Positions 1 to 8,738 of a stretch of 64,000 bases of DNA are shown here, in pieces (positions within the stretch are counted from its first letter, which is position 1; every line of letters starts with the position of its first letter). The translations under genes were made by a program, and so were the position numbers. Under the pieces are notes generated by a model. That model saw nothing but the letters and a program-made list of their open reading frames with translations, did not search any database and was not told the origin of the DNA. The DNA comes from Microbacterium invictum (GTDB taxonomy: Bacteria > Actinomycetota > Actinomycetes > Actinomycetales > Microbacteriaceae): the NCBI RefSeq assembly GCF_014197265.1, contig NZ_JACIFH010000001.1, positions 2,914,001 to 2,978,000 on the forward strand. Reading direction: 5' to 3'.

Positions 1-88
1 ACCCCATGAGGCCGTCGGAGTACGCGCTGACATTGCTGATGCCGATGTCGTCGCCCCAGATGATGAGGATGTTGGGCTTGTCGGTCAT
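1..88 (-). CDS. Arylsulfatase, N-terminal end only (cut by window edge)
   Basis: Only the first 29 codons are inside the window. They read [16 protein letters not shown] and onward, which is the first beta strand of the alkaline-phosphatase-type sulfatase fold; the paired aspartates at residues 13-14 are the usual start of the divalent metal site. The cysteine that becomes formylglycine lies beyond the edge, so activity cannot be judged. A purine-rich GAGGA lies just upstream of the ATG. It is divergent from the HAD gene at 270 and belongs to the same sulfatase island as the two complete sulfatases downstream. The assignment to the sulfatase family is firm; the substrate is unknown. Confidence 0.8.
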   Translation of the reverse strand, partial: MTDKPNILIIWGDDIGISNVSAYSDGLMG

Positions 89-269
89 GGCAGGATCCTC
101 GCTCGCAGAGTTGATGAGTCTGCGGGTATGCAAGCACGGCGCGTCGCGCTACGCCAGGGCCAGCGAACGACACTCGCCCCGCGTGGGTGAGCGTGACGTC
201 GTCGCGGAGGAAAGTGATGCGGCGGAGCGCACACGGCCCTACCGTCGGAGTCATGCAAGGAACACGCTC

Positions 270-1202
270 ATGACCGATCTGCTGCCCTCGTGGCGCGACA
301 CCGCCACCCGCGCCGCGATACTCGACTTCGTCGACGCGGTGACCGATTCGGACGGACCGCATTTCGTTCCCGCCGGTGACCGCGTCGCCGTCTTCGACAA
401 CGACGGCACCCTCTGGACCGAGAAGCCGTTCGTGACGCAGTTGGCGTATCTGCTCGAGCAGTGGAAGGCACAGGTGGCCGCCGACCCGTCGCTCGCCGAC
501 ACCCAGCCGTACCGGGCCGCGGCCACCGGCGACCTTGCCTGGCTCGGCACCGCGGTCGACAAGCATTACGCCGGCGACGACGCCGACCTCGGGCTGCTCA
601 TCAAGGCCGTGGCGGGCGCGACCGCGGGCACGAGCGTCGAGGACTACCAGGCCGCGGTGTCGGCGTTCTACCGCGATGCCCGGCACCTCACGCTGCAGAC
701 GTCGTATGCGCACACCGTCTACCAGCCCATGGTCGAGCTGATCCGTCTGCTGGACAGCCACGACTTCCGCACGTACATCGTGTCGGGCGGCGAACGCGAC
801 TTCATGCGCCCGATGGCCGAGGAGTACTACGGGATTCCCGTGCAGCGGGTCATCGGCACCGCGCTCGGTCTCGAGTACGACGCCGACGCCAACGTGGTGC
901 GGTATTCACCGTCGCTCGACTTCTTCGACGACGGAGGCGAGAAGCCGGTGCGCATCTGGGCGCGGACCGGCAAGCGACCGATCCTCGCGGCGGGCAACTC
1001 GAACGGCGACGTGCCCATGCTCCGGTACGCGCAGGGATCGCCTGCCAGCCTCGCGCTGCTCGTCCACCACGATGACGACGCCGGCCGTGACGTGGCCTAC
1101 GACAAAGGCGCCGAAGACGCGCTCGCTGCGGCCGACACACACCGCTTCACCGTGATCAGCGTGCGCGACGACTGGGAGACGGTGTTCCCCGCAGAGGGGT
1201 GA
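270..1202 (+). CDS. HAD-family hydrolase, phosphoserine-phosphatase-like
   Basis: A 310-residue haloacid-dehalogenase-superfamily phosphatase, probably cytoplasmic. HAD motif I is DNDGT at residues 43-47, giving the nucleophile Asp43 and the acid/base Asp45. A central helical cap follows, then the motif II region with IVSGGERDF, and a motif IV region with GNSNGDVPML near the C terminus. The ATG at 270 was chosen because AAGGAA sits 7 nt upstream; the open frame extends further upstream, but those codons look non-coding. It lies between sulfatase genes and could hydrolyse a phosphorylated intermediate of the same pathway, but nothing in the sequence names the substrate. It converges on the formylglycine-generating enzyme gene, with a hairpin between them. 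Confidence 0.8.
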   Translation: MTDLLPSWRDTATRAAILDFVDAVTDSDGPHFVPAGDRVAVFDNDGTLWTEKPFVTQLAYLLEQWKAQVAADPSLADTQPYRAAATGDLAWLGTAVDKHYAGDDADLGLLIKAVAGATAGTSVEDYQAAVSAFYRDARHLTLQTSYAHTVYQPMVELIRLLDSHDFRTYIVSGGERDFMRPMAEEYYGIPVQRVIGTALGLEYDADANVVRYSPSLDFFDDGGEKPVRIWARTGKRPILAAGNSNGDVPMLRYAQGSPASLALLVHHDDDAGRDVAYDKGAEDALAAADTHRFTVISVRDDWETVFPAEG

Positions 1203-1207
1203 GAGAC

Positions 1208-1236
1208 GAGTGGATGCCGGGTTCGGGCATCCACTC
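1208..1236. terminator. Bidirectional terminator hairpin between convergent genes
   Basis: A perfect 11-bp inverted repeat, GAGTGGATGCC paired with GGCATCCACTC, has a 7-nt loop and sits in the 45 bp between the stop codons of two convergent genes. The stem is built from the GGATGCC word that is abundant across this window. There is no long T tract, so termination may depend on the stem or on Rho. Confidence 0.65.
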
Positions 1237-1247
1237 TCCTGCAGTGC

Positions 1248-2153
1248 TCACGCGTCGCGGGCGCAGCGGAACCCGATGTGGCTCATGCCGGTGTCCTCCG
1301 CCTGCGGCGAGCGGGCCGCGGGACGGAATCGGAGGCAGTAGTCCGGCGAGCACAGCTGTGAGCCGCCCTTGAGCACGCGGCGCGGGATGTCGGGGAAGCC
1401 CTCCTGGGCGCTCGCGGCGGCCAGCAGGTTCTGGCGCTTGCCGGCATCGACCGGCTTGTCGCTCAGCCGCAGATGCCGCGGGGTGTAGAAGTCTGTCGTC
1501 CACTCCCACACGTTGCCGATCATGTCGAACAGGCCGTAGCCGTTCGCCGGGTACGACCCGACCGGCGCGGCATCGCCGACGCCCCGGTTGTCGTAGGGGA
1601 AGTGTCCCAGCCAGCTGTTCGCCTGCGGCACGCCGTCCGGGTAGGGGTCGTCGCCCCACGCGAAGCGCGCACCGTCGACCCCGCCGCGGGCGGCGTACTC
1701 GTGCTCGGCCTCGGTGGGCAGTCGTTTGCCGGCCCAGGCCGCGTATGCGACGGCATCCTCGTACGCGATGTGCACGACTGGATGCCGGGGCCGATCATCG
1801 ACGGACGAGCCCGGCCCGAACGGGCGCCGCCATGAGGCGCCCGGCTGCCAGCGCCACCAGTTGCGCCAGTTGCCGAGGTCGACGGGGCCGCTGGTGGGAG
1901 TGAACACCATGGATCCCGGGACGAGGTCGGCGGGGTCCGCGCCGGGGAAGGCCGCAGGATCGAGGTCGCGTTCGGCGACGGTCACGTAGCCGGTGTCGGC
2001 CACGAATCGCGCGTAGTCGGCATTGGTGACCTCGTGCCGATCGATCGAGAAGGCGGCGACGCTGCGCTCGTGCACGGGCCGCTCGTCGGGGTAGAAATCG
2101 GCTGACCCCATCTGGAACGTTCCCGCGGGGATCAGCACCATGTCGTCGGTCAC
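1248..2153 (-). CDS. Formylglycine-generating enzyme (sulfatase-modifying factor)
   Basis: Converts the cysteine of the C-x-P-x-R sulfatase motif to formylglycine, the catalytic aldehyde of type I sulfatases. The protein opens directly into the domain (MVLIPAGTFQMGS) and ends with a GGSQLCSPDYC segment followed by GFRCA. Cys268 and Cys273 have the same spacing as the two copper-binding catalytic cysteines of the human enzyme, so it should be active. I chose the GTG at 2153 (301 aa) because a TAGCGT -10 box lies 7 nt upstream, as in many leaderless genes here. An in-frame ATG at 2198 would add 15 residues but has no ribosome binding site. It is divergent from the sulfatase at 2269, and its likely clients are the sulfatases in this window. 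Confidence 0.93.
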   Translation of the reverse strand: MTDDMVLIPAGTFQMGSADFYPDERPVHERSVAAFSIDRHEVTNADYARFVADTGYVTVAERDLDPAAFPGADPADLVPGSMVFTPTSGPVDLGNWRNWWRWQPGASWRRPFGPGSSVDDRPRHPVVHIAYEDAVAYAAWAGKRLPTEAEHEYAARGGVDGARFAWGDDPYPDGVPQANSWLGHFPYDNRGVGDAAPVGSYPANGYGLFDMIGNVWEWTTDFYTPRHLRLSDKPVDAGKRQNLLAAASAQEGFPDIPRRVLKGGSQLCSPDYCLRFRPAARSPQAEDTGMSHIGFRCARDA

Positions 2154-2268
2154 GTCGTCCACGCTACTGCGCTGCGGGTGAGGTGCAGAAGCGACCATGG
2201 TCAGGCCCCGCCCGTTGCCCCTACATTTGGGCGTAGGCCGACGTCCGCTCGGTAGAAGGATGCGTGTG

Positions 2269-4623
2269 ATGAGCGACAACCTCCAGCGCGGCGCGCTGCC
2301 GATCCCCGACCTCGCCTACACGGGGACGGTCACCTACGACGCCACTGATCCGGACACGCATTACCCGCCCATTCAGCCCATCCGGCCGCCGGCCGGGGCC
2401 CCCAACGTGCTCGTGGTGCTGATCGATGACACCGGGTTCGGGGCATCCAGCGCCTTCGGCGGGCCGGTAGAGACCCCGAACTTCGAACGTGTCGCGGCGG
2501 CGGGCCTCAAATACACGCGCTTCCACACGACCGCGCTGTGCTCGCCCACCCGCGCTGCGCTGCTGAGCGGCCGCAACCATCACACCGTGGGCATGGGCGG
2601 CATCACCGAGATCGCCACATCGGCGCCCGGCTACAGCTCGGTGCGGCCCAACTCATGCGCCCCGCTGGCCGAGACGCTGAAGCTCAACGGCTACAACACC
2701 GCCCAGTTCGGCAAGTGCCACGAGGTGCCGGTCTGGCAGGCCAGCGCGATCGGGCCGTTCGACGCGTGGCCGAGCCCCGGCAACGGCTTCGAGTACTTCT
2801 ACGGCTTCATCGGCGGCGAGACCAACCAGTGGTATCCGGCGATCTACGAGAACACCACGCCGGTCGAGCCCTGGGGGACCCCCGACGAGGGCTACCACTT
2901 CATGGCGGACATGGCCGACAAAGCGATCGCCTGGACGCGCGAGCAGAAGACCCTCGCCCCCGAGGTCCCCTCGTTCACCTACTTCGCACCCGGCGCCACG
3001 CACGCGCCCCATCACGTGCCTGCCGAATGGGCTGACAAGTACAAGGGGAAGTTCGATCAGGGCTGGGACGAGGTGCGCAAGGAGACCTTCGCCCGGCAGC
3101 TCGAACTCGGCGTCGTCCCGGCCGATGCGGTCCTCACCGCGCGCAGCCCCGGCATCCCTTCGTGGGACGAGATGAGCGACCTCATCAAGCCCGCGCTCGC
3201 GCGGCAGATGGAGGTCTACGCGGGATTCCTCGCCTACACCGACCACCACGTCGGCCGCCTGCTCGACGCATACGAAGAGCTCGGCATCCTCGACGACACC
3301 CTCGTCTACGTCATCATCGGCGACAACGGCGCGAGCGCCGAGGGGTCGATGCACGGCACGACCAACGAGGGTTTCACGATCAACCACATGAACGAGATAG
3401 AGACAGAGCAGTACGTCGCCGACCACATCGACGAGCTGGGCACGCCCAGCTCGTACAACCACTATGCGGTCGGCTGGGCGCACGCCATGGACACCCCCTA
3501 TCAGTGGACCAAGCAGGTCGCTTCGCACTGGGGCGGGACGCGCAATGGCACGATCGTGAGCTGGCCCAACGGCGGCGTGGAGAAGGGCGGCATCCGCAAC
3601 CAGTTCTCGCACGTCATCGACGTCGCCCCGACCGTGCTCGAAGCGGCCGGCATCCCCGAGCCGTCGACCGTGCACGGCGTGACGCAGCGTCCGTACGAGG
3701 GCACGCCGATGAACTACACGTTCGCCGACGCGGAGGCCGAGGAACGCCACGTCACGCAGTACTTCGAGATGTTCGGCAACCGCGCGATCTTCCACAAGGA
3801 CTGGACCGCGGTGGCCAAGCACAAGGATCCGTGGCTGGCATCGAGCCACGGCCTCGACGACGACGTCTGGGAGCTGTACAACGTCGACGAGGACTGGACG
3901 CAGTCCACCGACCTCGCGGCTGCCGAGCCGGAACGGCTCGCGCACCTGCAGCAGCTCTTCCTCATCCAGGCGGCACGGTTCAACGTGCTCCCGCTCGACA
4001 CCCGCAGTGCCGAGCGCTTCAACCCCGACATAGCCGGCCGGCCCCAGCTCATCTCCGGCGACACGCAGACGTTCTACCCCGGCATGAAGCGGCTGAGCGA
4101 GAACTCGACCATCAACATCAAGAACAAGTCGTGGACGGTCACCGCGAAGGCGACGGTTCCGGATGCCGGTGCCGACGGTGTGCTGATCGCCCAGGGCGGC
4201 GCGTACGGCGGGTGGTCGTTCTACACGACCGGCGGCGCGCTCGCGTTCGCCTACAACCTGCTCGGCATTGCGGTCGACGTCGTGCGCTCCGATGGCGCCG
4301 TCGCAGCGGGCTCACACGAGCTGCGCGCGCACTTCGCCTACGACGGGGGCGGCCTCGGCAAGGGCGGCACGGTGACGCTGTTCGCCGGGGATGAGAAGAT
4401 CGGCGAGGGCCGTGTACAGCGGACGCTCCCGTTCCAGTTCACGTTCGACGAGACCGTCGACATCGGCTGCGACCTGGCGTCGCCGGTCTCACCCGATTAC
4501 GGCGCGACGGGCAACGCCTTCACCGGCACGCTCGACTGGGTGCGCATCGACCTCGGTGATGACGACCACTCGCATCTGATCGATGACGAGCACAAGCTGC
4601 AGGTGGCGATGCTCAAGCAGTAG
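2269..4623 (+). CDS. Arylsulfatase, type I (formylglycine-dependent)
   Basis: A 784-residue sulfatase of the long arylsulfatase group. The metal-binding pair is Asp53-Asp54 in VLIDDTGFG. The activation motif CSPTR is at residues 91-95, with Cys91 the formylglycine precursor, followed by the conserved LLSGR. A second metal segment, YVIIGDNGAS, lies near residue 350. The C-terminal 170 residues look like the extra beta-rich domain of this subgroup. No signal peptide or Tat motif is visible, so it should act in the cytoplasm on imported sulfate esters. ATG 2269 was preferred over an in-frame ATG at 2260 because GAAGGA lies 8 nt before 2269. It is a paralogue of the sulfatase at 4879-7209. Confidence 0.92.
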   Translation: MSDNLQRGALPIPDLAYTGTVTYDATDPDTHYPPIQPIRPPAGAPNVLVVLIDDTGFGASSAFGGPVETPNFERVAAAGLKYTRFHTTALCSPTRAALLSGRNHHTVGMGGITEIATSAPGYSSVRPNSCAPLAETLKLNGYNTAQFGKCHEVPVWQASAIGPFDAWPSPGNGFEYFYGFIGGETNQWYPAIYENTTPVEPWGTPDEGYHFMADMADKAIAWTREQKTLAPEVPSFTYFAPGATHAPHHVPAEWADKYKGKFDQGWDEVRKETFARQLELGVVPADAVLTARSPGIPSWDEMSDLIKPALARQMEVYAGFLAYTDHHVGRLLDAYEELGILDDTLVYVIIGDNGASAEGSMHGTTNEGFTINHMNEIETEQYVADHIDELGTPSSYNHYAVGWAHAMDTPYQWTKQVASHWGGTRNGTIVSWPNGGVEKGGIRNQFSHVIDVAPTVLEAAGIPEPSTVHGVTQRPYEGTPMNYTFADAEAEERHVTQYFEMFGNRAIFHKDWTAVAKHKDPWLASSHGLDDDVWELYNVDEDWTQSTDLAAAEPERLAHLQQLFLIQAARFNVLPLDTRSAERFNPDIAGRPQLISGDTQTFYPGMKRLSENSTINIKNKSWTVTAKATVPDAGADGVLIAQGGAYGGWSFYTTGGALAFAYNLLGIAVDVVRSDGAVAAGSHELRAHFAYDGGGLGKGGTVTLFAGDEKIGEGRVQRTLPFQFTFDETVDIGCDLASPVSPDYGATGNAFTGTLDWVRIDLGDDDHSHLIDDEHKLQVAMLKQ

Positions 4624-4636
4624 TTCAAGCAAGTGC

Positions 4637-4830
4637 ATGGCGTACGAGGGAGTCGCGGATGAACTGGCCGTCACCCTGGTCGACATGGGCGCCGACAACT
4701 TCGCCTACATCGGCACGCGCGCGACCGGCCCGGACGGGGTGCTTTCCTGCTCGTCGGGCCGAGTTGGAAAGGCGAGGTCCCCCGTGACGGATTCACCCGG
4801 GTGCTGCATCGGATGCCGCGGGCGAACGCC
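4637..4830 (+). pseudogene. Decayed fragment of a DUF1254-family protein, frameshifted
   Basis: Starting at ATG 4637, one frame reads VTLVDMGADNFAYIGTRATG, the hallmark N-terminal segment of DUF1254 proteins, in which the A-x-I-G-T-R-x-T-G core is conserved. At about 4744 the reading frame must shift, and it continues as FLLVGPSWKGEVPRDGF then TRVLH, the expected next block of the same domain. Upstream and downstream of these roughly 60 codons nothing of the family remains (full members have about 400-480 residues). The relic lies in the 255 bp between two convergent sulfatase genes. I am confident it is a relic of this family and not a coding gene; its former role is unknown. Confidence 0.7.
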
Positions 4831-4878
4831 TCAGCGGCGCCCAGCTCACTCGGTGGCGGTGACGTGCCGCCACCAGGC

Positions 4879-7209
4879 TCATTCCACGGACAGCAGCGCG
4901 GCCGCCTCCAGCTCGAGGTCGCGGTACTGCTCCTTGCCGACGTCGATCGCCACCCCCAGCAGCTTGCCGCCGGTGAAGGGGAACGGGTTGGTGTACTGCC
5001 GGCTCACCGTGTCGGCGCTGTCGTAGCCGACGCACAGGCCGTCGCCGCACAGCGTGAACTTGCCCACCTGCGCCCGCATCGGACCCTCGTCCACGAGCTC
5101 CTCGTCGACGTAGAGCCGGCACGTTCCCACCGACTCCTTGTGCTCGCCGGCGCTCTCGCGGATGAACTCCATCCCGAGCACGTGCGGTCCGGGTGTCAGC
5201 TCCTTCGAGACGAACGTCTGCTCGGGTGGGATGCCGAGGAAGTTGTACACGTAATGCAGCTTGTTGTCCTTGATGAACAGGGCGTGACCGCCGAACCGCG
5301 AGCCATGCGCGAAGAGCACACCTTCGGCATCCGCCTCGAGATCGACGTCCGCCAGGATCTTGAACGAGCGACCGCGCACGTTCACCGCGACGCCCTCGGG
5401 CACGGGGCTGGTGTCGGGGTAGTAGACGTAGCGGTCTCGCGTCGGCTCGGCCTGGGGGCGCTCGGTCGTGAGCATCTCCATCACAGAACGGTCGTCCATC
5501 GGCAGCGCGTAATTCTTGTGCGCCTCTTCGAACCACGCGTCGACGAGCTCCTTCACCTTCTCGGGGTACTGGCCGGCCAGGTCATTGGACTCCGAGCGGT
5601 CGACATCGGTGTGATAGAGCTCCCACGCATCCTTGTCGAAATTGCCCTTGCCGTTCATCGGCGCGTGCGTCGCCGCAGCCTTCCAGCCGTCCTGCCAGAT
5701 GCCCCGCGTCCCGCCGATCGTGTAGAACTGCCGCTTCTTCTGCGTCGGCGCATCGCCGTCGTCGAACGTGTAGCGCATCGAGACGCCGGGCAGCGGGATC
5801 TGCTTCACCCCCCGGTAGACGTCGGGCATCTCCAGCCCGATGATGTCGAGGATCGTCGGCACGATGTCGGTCACGTGGTGGTACTGGTGGCGGATCTCGC
5901 CCTTGGCCTGGATGCCCTTGGGCCAGTGGATCACCAGCGGGTCGCAGGTGCCACCGGCGTACTGTGCGTAGCGCTTGAACATCTGGTACGGGGTGCTGAA
6001 GGCGGCCGCCCAACCGGTCGGATAGTGGTTGTAGGTGTCGGGCGTGCCCAGCTTGTCGATCATCGTCATGTTCTCGGCGAGATCGTCAGGGTAGTTGTTG
6101 AAGTACTTGTTCTCGTTGACCGAGCCGCTCTCGGTGCCCTCTCCCGAGGCCCCGTTGTCGGCGCAGTAGAACACGATGGTGTTGTCGAGCTGACCGGTCT
6201 CCTCGAGATAATCGATGACCCGGCCGACCTGCGCGTCGGTGTACTCGCTGAACCCGGCGAACACCTCCGCCATCCGTGAGAACAGCCGCTTCTCGTCGTC
6301 GTTGAGCTCTTCCCACGGCTTCACGTGGTCGATCGGGTTCTGCTGCTCCTCGAGGATCGGATTGAACGGTGTCAATTGAGTGTCCTCGGGCAGGATGCCC
6401 TTGGAGATCATGCGCGTGAGCACCCACTCGCGGTAGGCGTCGTAGCCGTCGTCGAACATGCCCCGGTACTTTTCGGCGTAATCCTTGGGGCTGTGATGCG
6501 GCGCGTGGTTCGCGCCGGGGCAGAACCACATGTACCAGGGCTTCGACGGGTTCGACGCCTGCTGGTCGCGCAGCATGCGGATGGCCTGGTCGGCGAGGTC
6601 CTTGGAGAGGTGGTAGCCCTCTTCGGGGGTGTACGGCGCCTCGATGAAGTGGTTGTCCTCGACCAGGTCGGGGTACCAGTTGTTCGTCTCACCGCCCAGG
6701 AACCCGTAGAAGCGATCGAAGCCCATCTGCAGCGGCCACCGCGACCGGCTGCCACCCGCGGCGATGTCCTCTTCGGGGACGTCGTGGTCCTTGCCGATCC
6801 AGTACGTCGAGTAGCCGTTGTCCTGCAGGATATGGCCCATGCTCGCGCACTCGTCCGGGATCCGGCCCGAGTTACCCGGAAAGCCGTTGGTTGTCTCCAT
6901 GATCGACGCGATGCGGTTCGTGGTGTGGTCGCGGCCGGTGAGCAGACACGAGCGTGTCGGTGAGCACAGCGCGGTGGTGTGCCACTGTGTGTAGGTCAGG
7001 CCGTTCTCGGCGAGCCGGTCGAGCGTCGGCATGTTGATACGGCCGCCGTACGGCGACCACGCGGCCATGCCGGTGTCGTCGAAGAGGACGACGAGCACGT
7101 TGGGTGCGCCCTCGGGCGCCCGCGTGAGCTCGTACGGCTTCCAATCGGGGACCGAGTCCCGAACGTCGAGGTTGATGACACCGCTGAATTCGGGCTTGTC
7201 GCCGGCCAT
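4879..7209 (-). CDS. Arylsulfatase, type I (formylglycine-dependent)
   Basis: A 776-residue sulfatase. The metal pair is Asp44-Asp45 in VVLFDDTGM and the activation motif CSPTR is at 82-86 with Cys82 as the formylglycine site, followed by LLTGR. The second metal segment, FYCADNGASGEG, is near residue 350. A beta-rich C-terminal extension matches its paralogue at 2269, but the two are clearly diverged. No secretion signal is seen. A strong Shine-Dalgarno (GAAGGAGA) precedes the ATG. The gene follows the GAP/DUF6325/SHOCT/membrane gene run in the same direction with a 94-bp gap, so it may be the last gene of that transcript. The substrate is unknown. Confidence 0.92.
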   Translation of the reverse strand: MAGDKPEFSGVINLDVRDSVPDWKPYELTRAPEGAPNVLVVLFDDTGMAAWSPYGGRINMPTLDRLAENGLTYTQWHTTALCSPTRSCLLTGRDHTTNRIASIMETTNGFPGNSGRIPDECASMGHILQDNGYSTYWIGKDHDVPEEDIAAGGSRSRWPLQMGFDRFYGFLGGETNNWYPDLVEDNHFIEAPYTPEEGYHLSKDLADQAIRMLRDQQASNPSKPWYMWFCPGANHAPHHSPKDYAEKYRGMFDDGYDAYREWVLTRMISKGILPEDTQLTPFNPILEEQQNPIDHVKPWEELNDDEKRLFSRMAEVFAGFSEYTDAQVGRVIDYLEETGQLDNTIVFYCADNGASGEGTESGSVNENKYFNNYPDDLAENMTMIDKLGTPDTYNHYPTGWAAAFSTPYQMFKRYAQYAGGTCDPLVIHWPKGIQAKGEIRHQYHHVTDIVPTILDIIGLEMPDVYRGVKQIPLPGVSMRYTFDDGDAPTQKKRQFYTIGGTRGIWQDGWKAAATHAPMNGKGNFDKDAWELYHTDVDRSESNDLAGQYPEKVKELVDAWFEEAHKNYALPMDDRSVMEMLTTERPQAEPTRDRYVYYPDTSPVPEGVAVNVRGRSFKILADVDLEADAEGVLFAHGSRFGGHALFIKDNKLHYVYNFLGIPPEQTFVSKELTPGPHVLGMEFIRESAGEHKESVGTCRLYVDEELVDEGPMRAQVGKFTLCGDGLCVGYDSADTVSRQYTNPFPFTGGKLLGVAIDVGKEQYRDLELEAAALLSVE

Positions 7210-7303
7210 GGCAATCTCCTTCGTCGCGATCAGGGTCCGAGTCCCACGCTAGCGAGGCGCCACTCGCGGCGTCACCCGGTTCACCCCGGGGGGATGAGCG
7301 TGG

Positions 7304-7915
7304 TCAGATCTTGATCGGAAAGGTCAGCAGCATGACGATCAGCACCAGGTCGATCGCCACCGCCAGTCCCAGCAGGGTGCGACCCACCCACGGGGTGAAG
7401 TCGCGCTGCGACAGCGCGGTCAGGAACAGCACGAGAGCGAACATCACCGTCAGCAGCGAGTAGTTGTCGCCGCGCTGGTTGTTCTCCAGCGCCTCGTCGA
7501 ACTTGGCATCGGCGCGGGCGGACAGCTCAGCGGCCTCGACCGTTCCCGGCGGCACATACTCGGCCATCGCCATCGGTCCCCGCTCGATGCGTCCGCCCGC
7601 CTCCCACGCATCGAAGGCGACGCGGAACTCGGGAGTGAACCGCTCCTCGATGAACTCGACGAGCTCGGTGTCTTCGCCGCGCTCGGCGAGCACCCACTCG
7701 GTGTAGATCGTGAGGTCGTACTGCCGGGCGTCGCGCGCTTGACCGTCGGCCGCGGCGGCCTGGATGCGGGCACCCGAGGCCTGACTGAAGGAGATCGACA
7801 TCTCGCCGCCCCACTTCGACGCCTCGAATCCGCACCACGCCGTCAGTACCGCCGTGATCGACAGCGTGAACACCGTGATGATGTCGACGATTCGTTCGCG
7901 CGTGGCTTCCTTCAT
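7304..7915 (-). CDS. Hypothetical membrane protein with hairpin topology
   Basis: A 203-residue protein I do not recognise with certainty; it resembles DUF4337-type proteins in layout. One hydrophobic segment covers residues 10-35, a hydrophilic helical stretch of about 110 residues rich in Asp, Glu and Ala follows, and two more membrane segments lie at about 155-200. Both ends are therefore anchored, with a large loop between. The start has no clear ribosome binding site and lies 13 nt after the SHOCT gene, so translation is probably coupled. It sits between that gene and a sulfatase on the minus strand. No catalytic motif is visible. Confidence 0.7.
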   Translation of the reverse strand: MKEATRERIVDIITVFTLSITAVLTAWCGFEASKWGGEMSISFSQASGARIQAAAADGQARDARQYDLTIYTEWVLAERGEDTELVEFIEERFTPEFRVAFDAWEAGGRIERGPMAMAEYVPPGTVEAAELSARADAKFDEALENNQRGDNYSLLTVMFALVLFLTALSQRDFTPWVGRTLLGLAVAIDLVLIVMLLTFPIKI

Positions 7916-7928
7916 CGGTTCGCGGGCG

Positions 7929-8276
7929 TCAGCTCAGGAGCTTGGCCTTAGCGGCGGCGAACTCCTCGTCGGTGATTACGCCGGCCTGCTTCAGGGAGGC
8001 GAGCTTCTGGAGTTCGGCGACGACATCCGTGCCGGCTGCCGGTGCCGCCGGAACGGCGGGTGCGGCCTGCTGCTGCGCTACCGCCTGTTGCGCGGCCGCC
8101 TGCATCGCAGCTTGCTGCTGCGCGGCCTCATACTGCTCCTGCTCGTACTGCGCCTGCGCTTTGCGCTGCTGGCCACCGGCCACGGCACCCGAGACGGCGG
8201 TGGCGGTGCCGGCGACGACGGCCGTGCGGGCGGCCATGCCGATGAGGCCGGGGCGGCCGATTCGACGTAGGGGCAT
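7929..8276 (-). CDS. SHOCT-domain small protein
   Basis: A 115-residue protein. A hydrophobic N-terminal stretch (residues 8-33, rich in Ala, Val and Gly) is followed by a Gln/Ala-rich low-complexity segment (about 34-80). It ends in a classic C-terminal SHOCT module, VVAELQKLASLKQAGVIT and then DEEFAAAKAKLL. SHOCT modules occur at the ends of many membrane-associated bacterial proteins and their molecular role is unclear. I chose the ATG at 8276 because AAGGAG ends 7 nt upstream inside the preceding gene; the ATG at 8282, which overlaps the upstream stop codon, would leave almost no spacing. It lies in the run GAP-DUF6325-SHOCT-membrane protein. Confidence 0.8.
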   Translation of the reverse strand: MPLRRIGRPGLIGMAARTAVVAGTATAVSGAVAGGQQRKAQAQYEQEQYEAAQQQAAMQAAAQQAVAQQQAAPAVPAAPAAGTDVVAELQKLASLKQAGVITDEEFAAAKAKLLS

Positions 8277-8278
8277 GA

Positions 8279-8710
8279 TCATTCTCCTTCTTCGTTTTCG
8301 ATGACATCGACGATCGCGTTGACGACGGGTGCCGGGATCCGCTCCGAGCTGAGCACGACACCGCCGCTCGCGGCGAGCTTTGAGGCCAGTTCCCGGGCGA
8401 ACACGAGTTCGAGCGCGATCAGCGCCGCCGAGGCGCCGGGCTCGATCAGCTCGGCGAGTTCGTCGATGTCGTCCTCGCCGGCGATGCCGACGGCGCCGAG
8501 CTCGACGTCACCGAAGCCGTACTCGTCTTCGTCGATCTCGGTCACGGTGACTTCGCCGTCGGCCGAGCGCGCCACGATGACGAAGTCGAGCAGCCGGACG
8601 GTGCCGCTGTCGAGCTGGGCGGTCAGCGCATCCATGACCTCGGGTGCGGGACGATCGCCCTCGAAGCCGACGAGGTACAGCTCGACGGGACCGTAGCGGA
8701 AATCTGCCAT
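8279..8710 (-). CDS. DUF6325-family protein
   Basis: A 143-residue acidic soluble protein. It starts FRYGPVELYLVGFEGDRP, then has a strand-rich half ending in RLLDFVIVARSADGEVT and a helical C-terminal half with a long Ala/Leu-rich helix (ALIALELVFARELASKL). This matches my memory of the actinobacterial DUF6325/DUF1269-like family, which often neighbours SHOCT-domain genes as here. Function is unknown. AGGAAGGA precedes the ATG, and the stop codon lies next to the SHOCT gene start, which points to one transcript. Confidence 0.78.
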   Translation of the reverse strand: MADFRYGPVELYLVGFEGDRPAPEVMDALTAQLDSGTVRLLDFVIVARSADGEVTVTEIDEDEYGFGDVELGAVGIAGEDDIDELAELIEPGASAALIALELVFARELASKLAASGGVVLSSERIPAPVVNAIVDVIENEEGE

Positions 8711-8738
8711 GGTGATCCTTCCTGATTGATGGAGCGGC

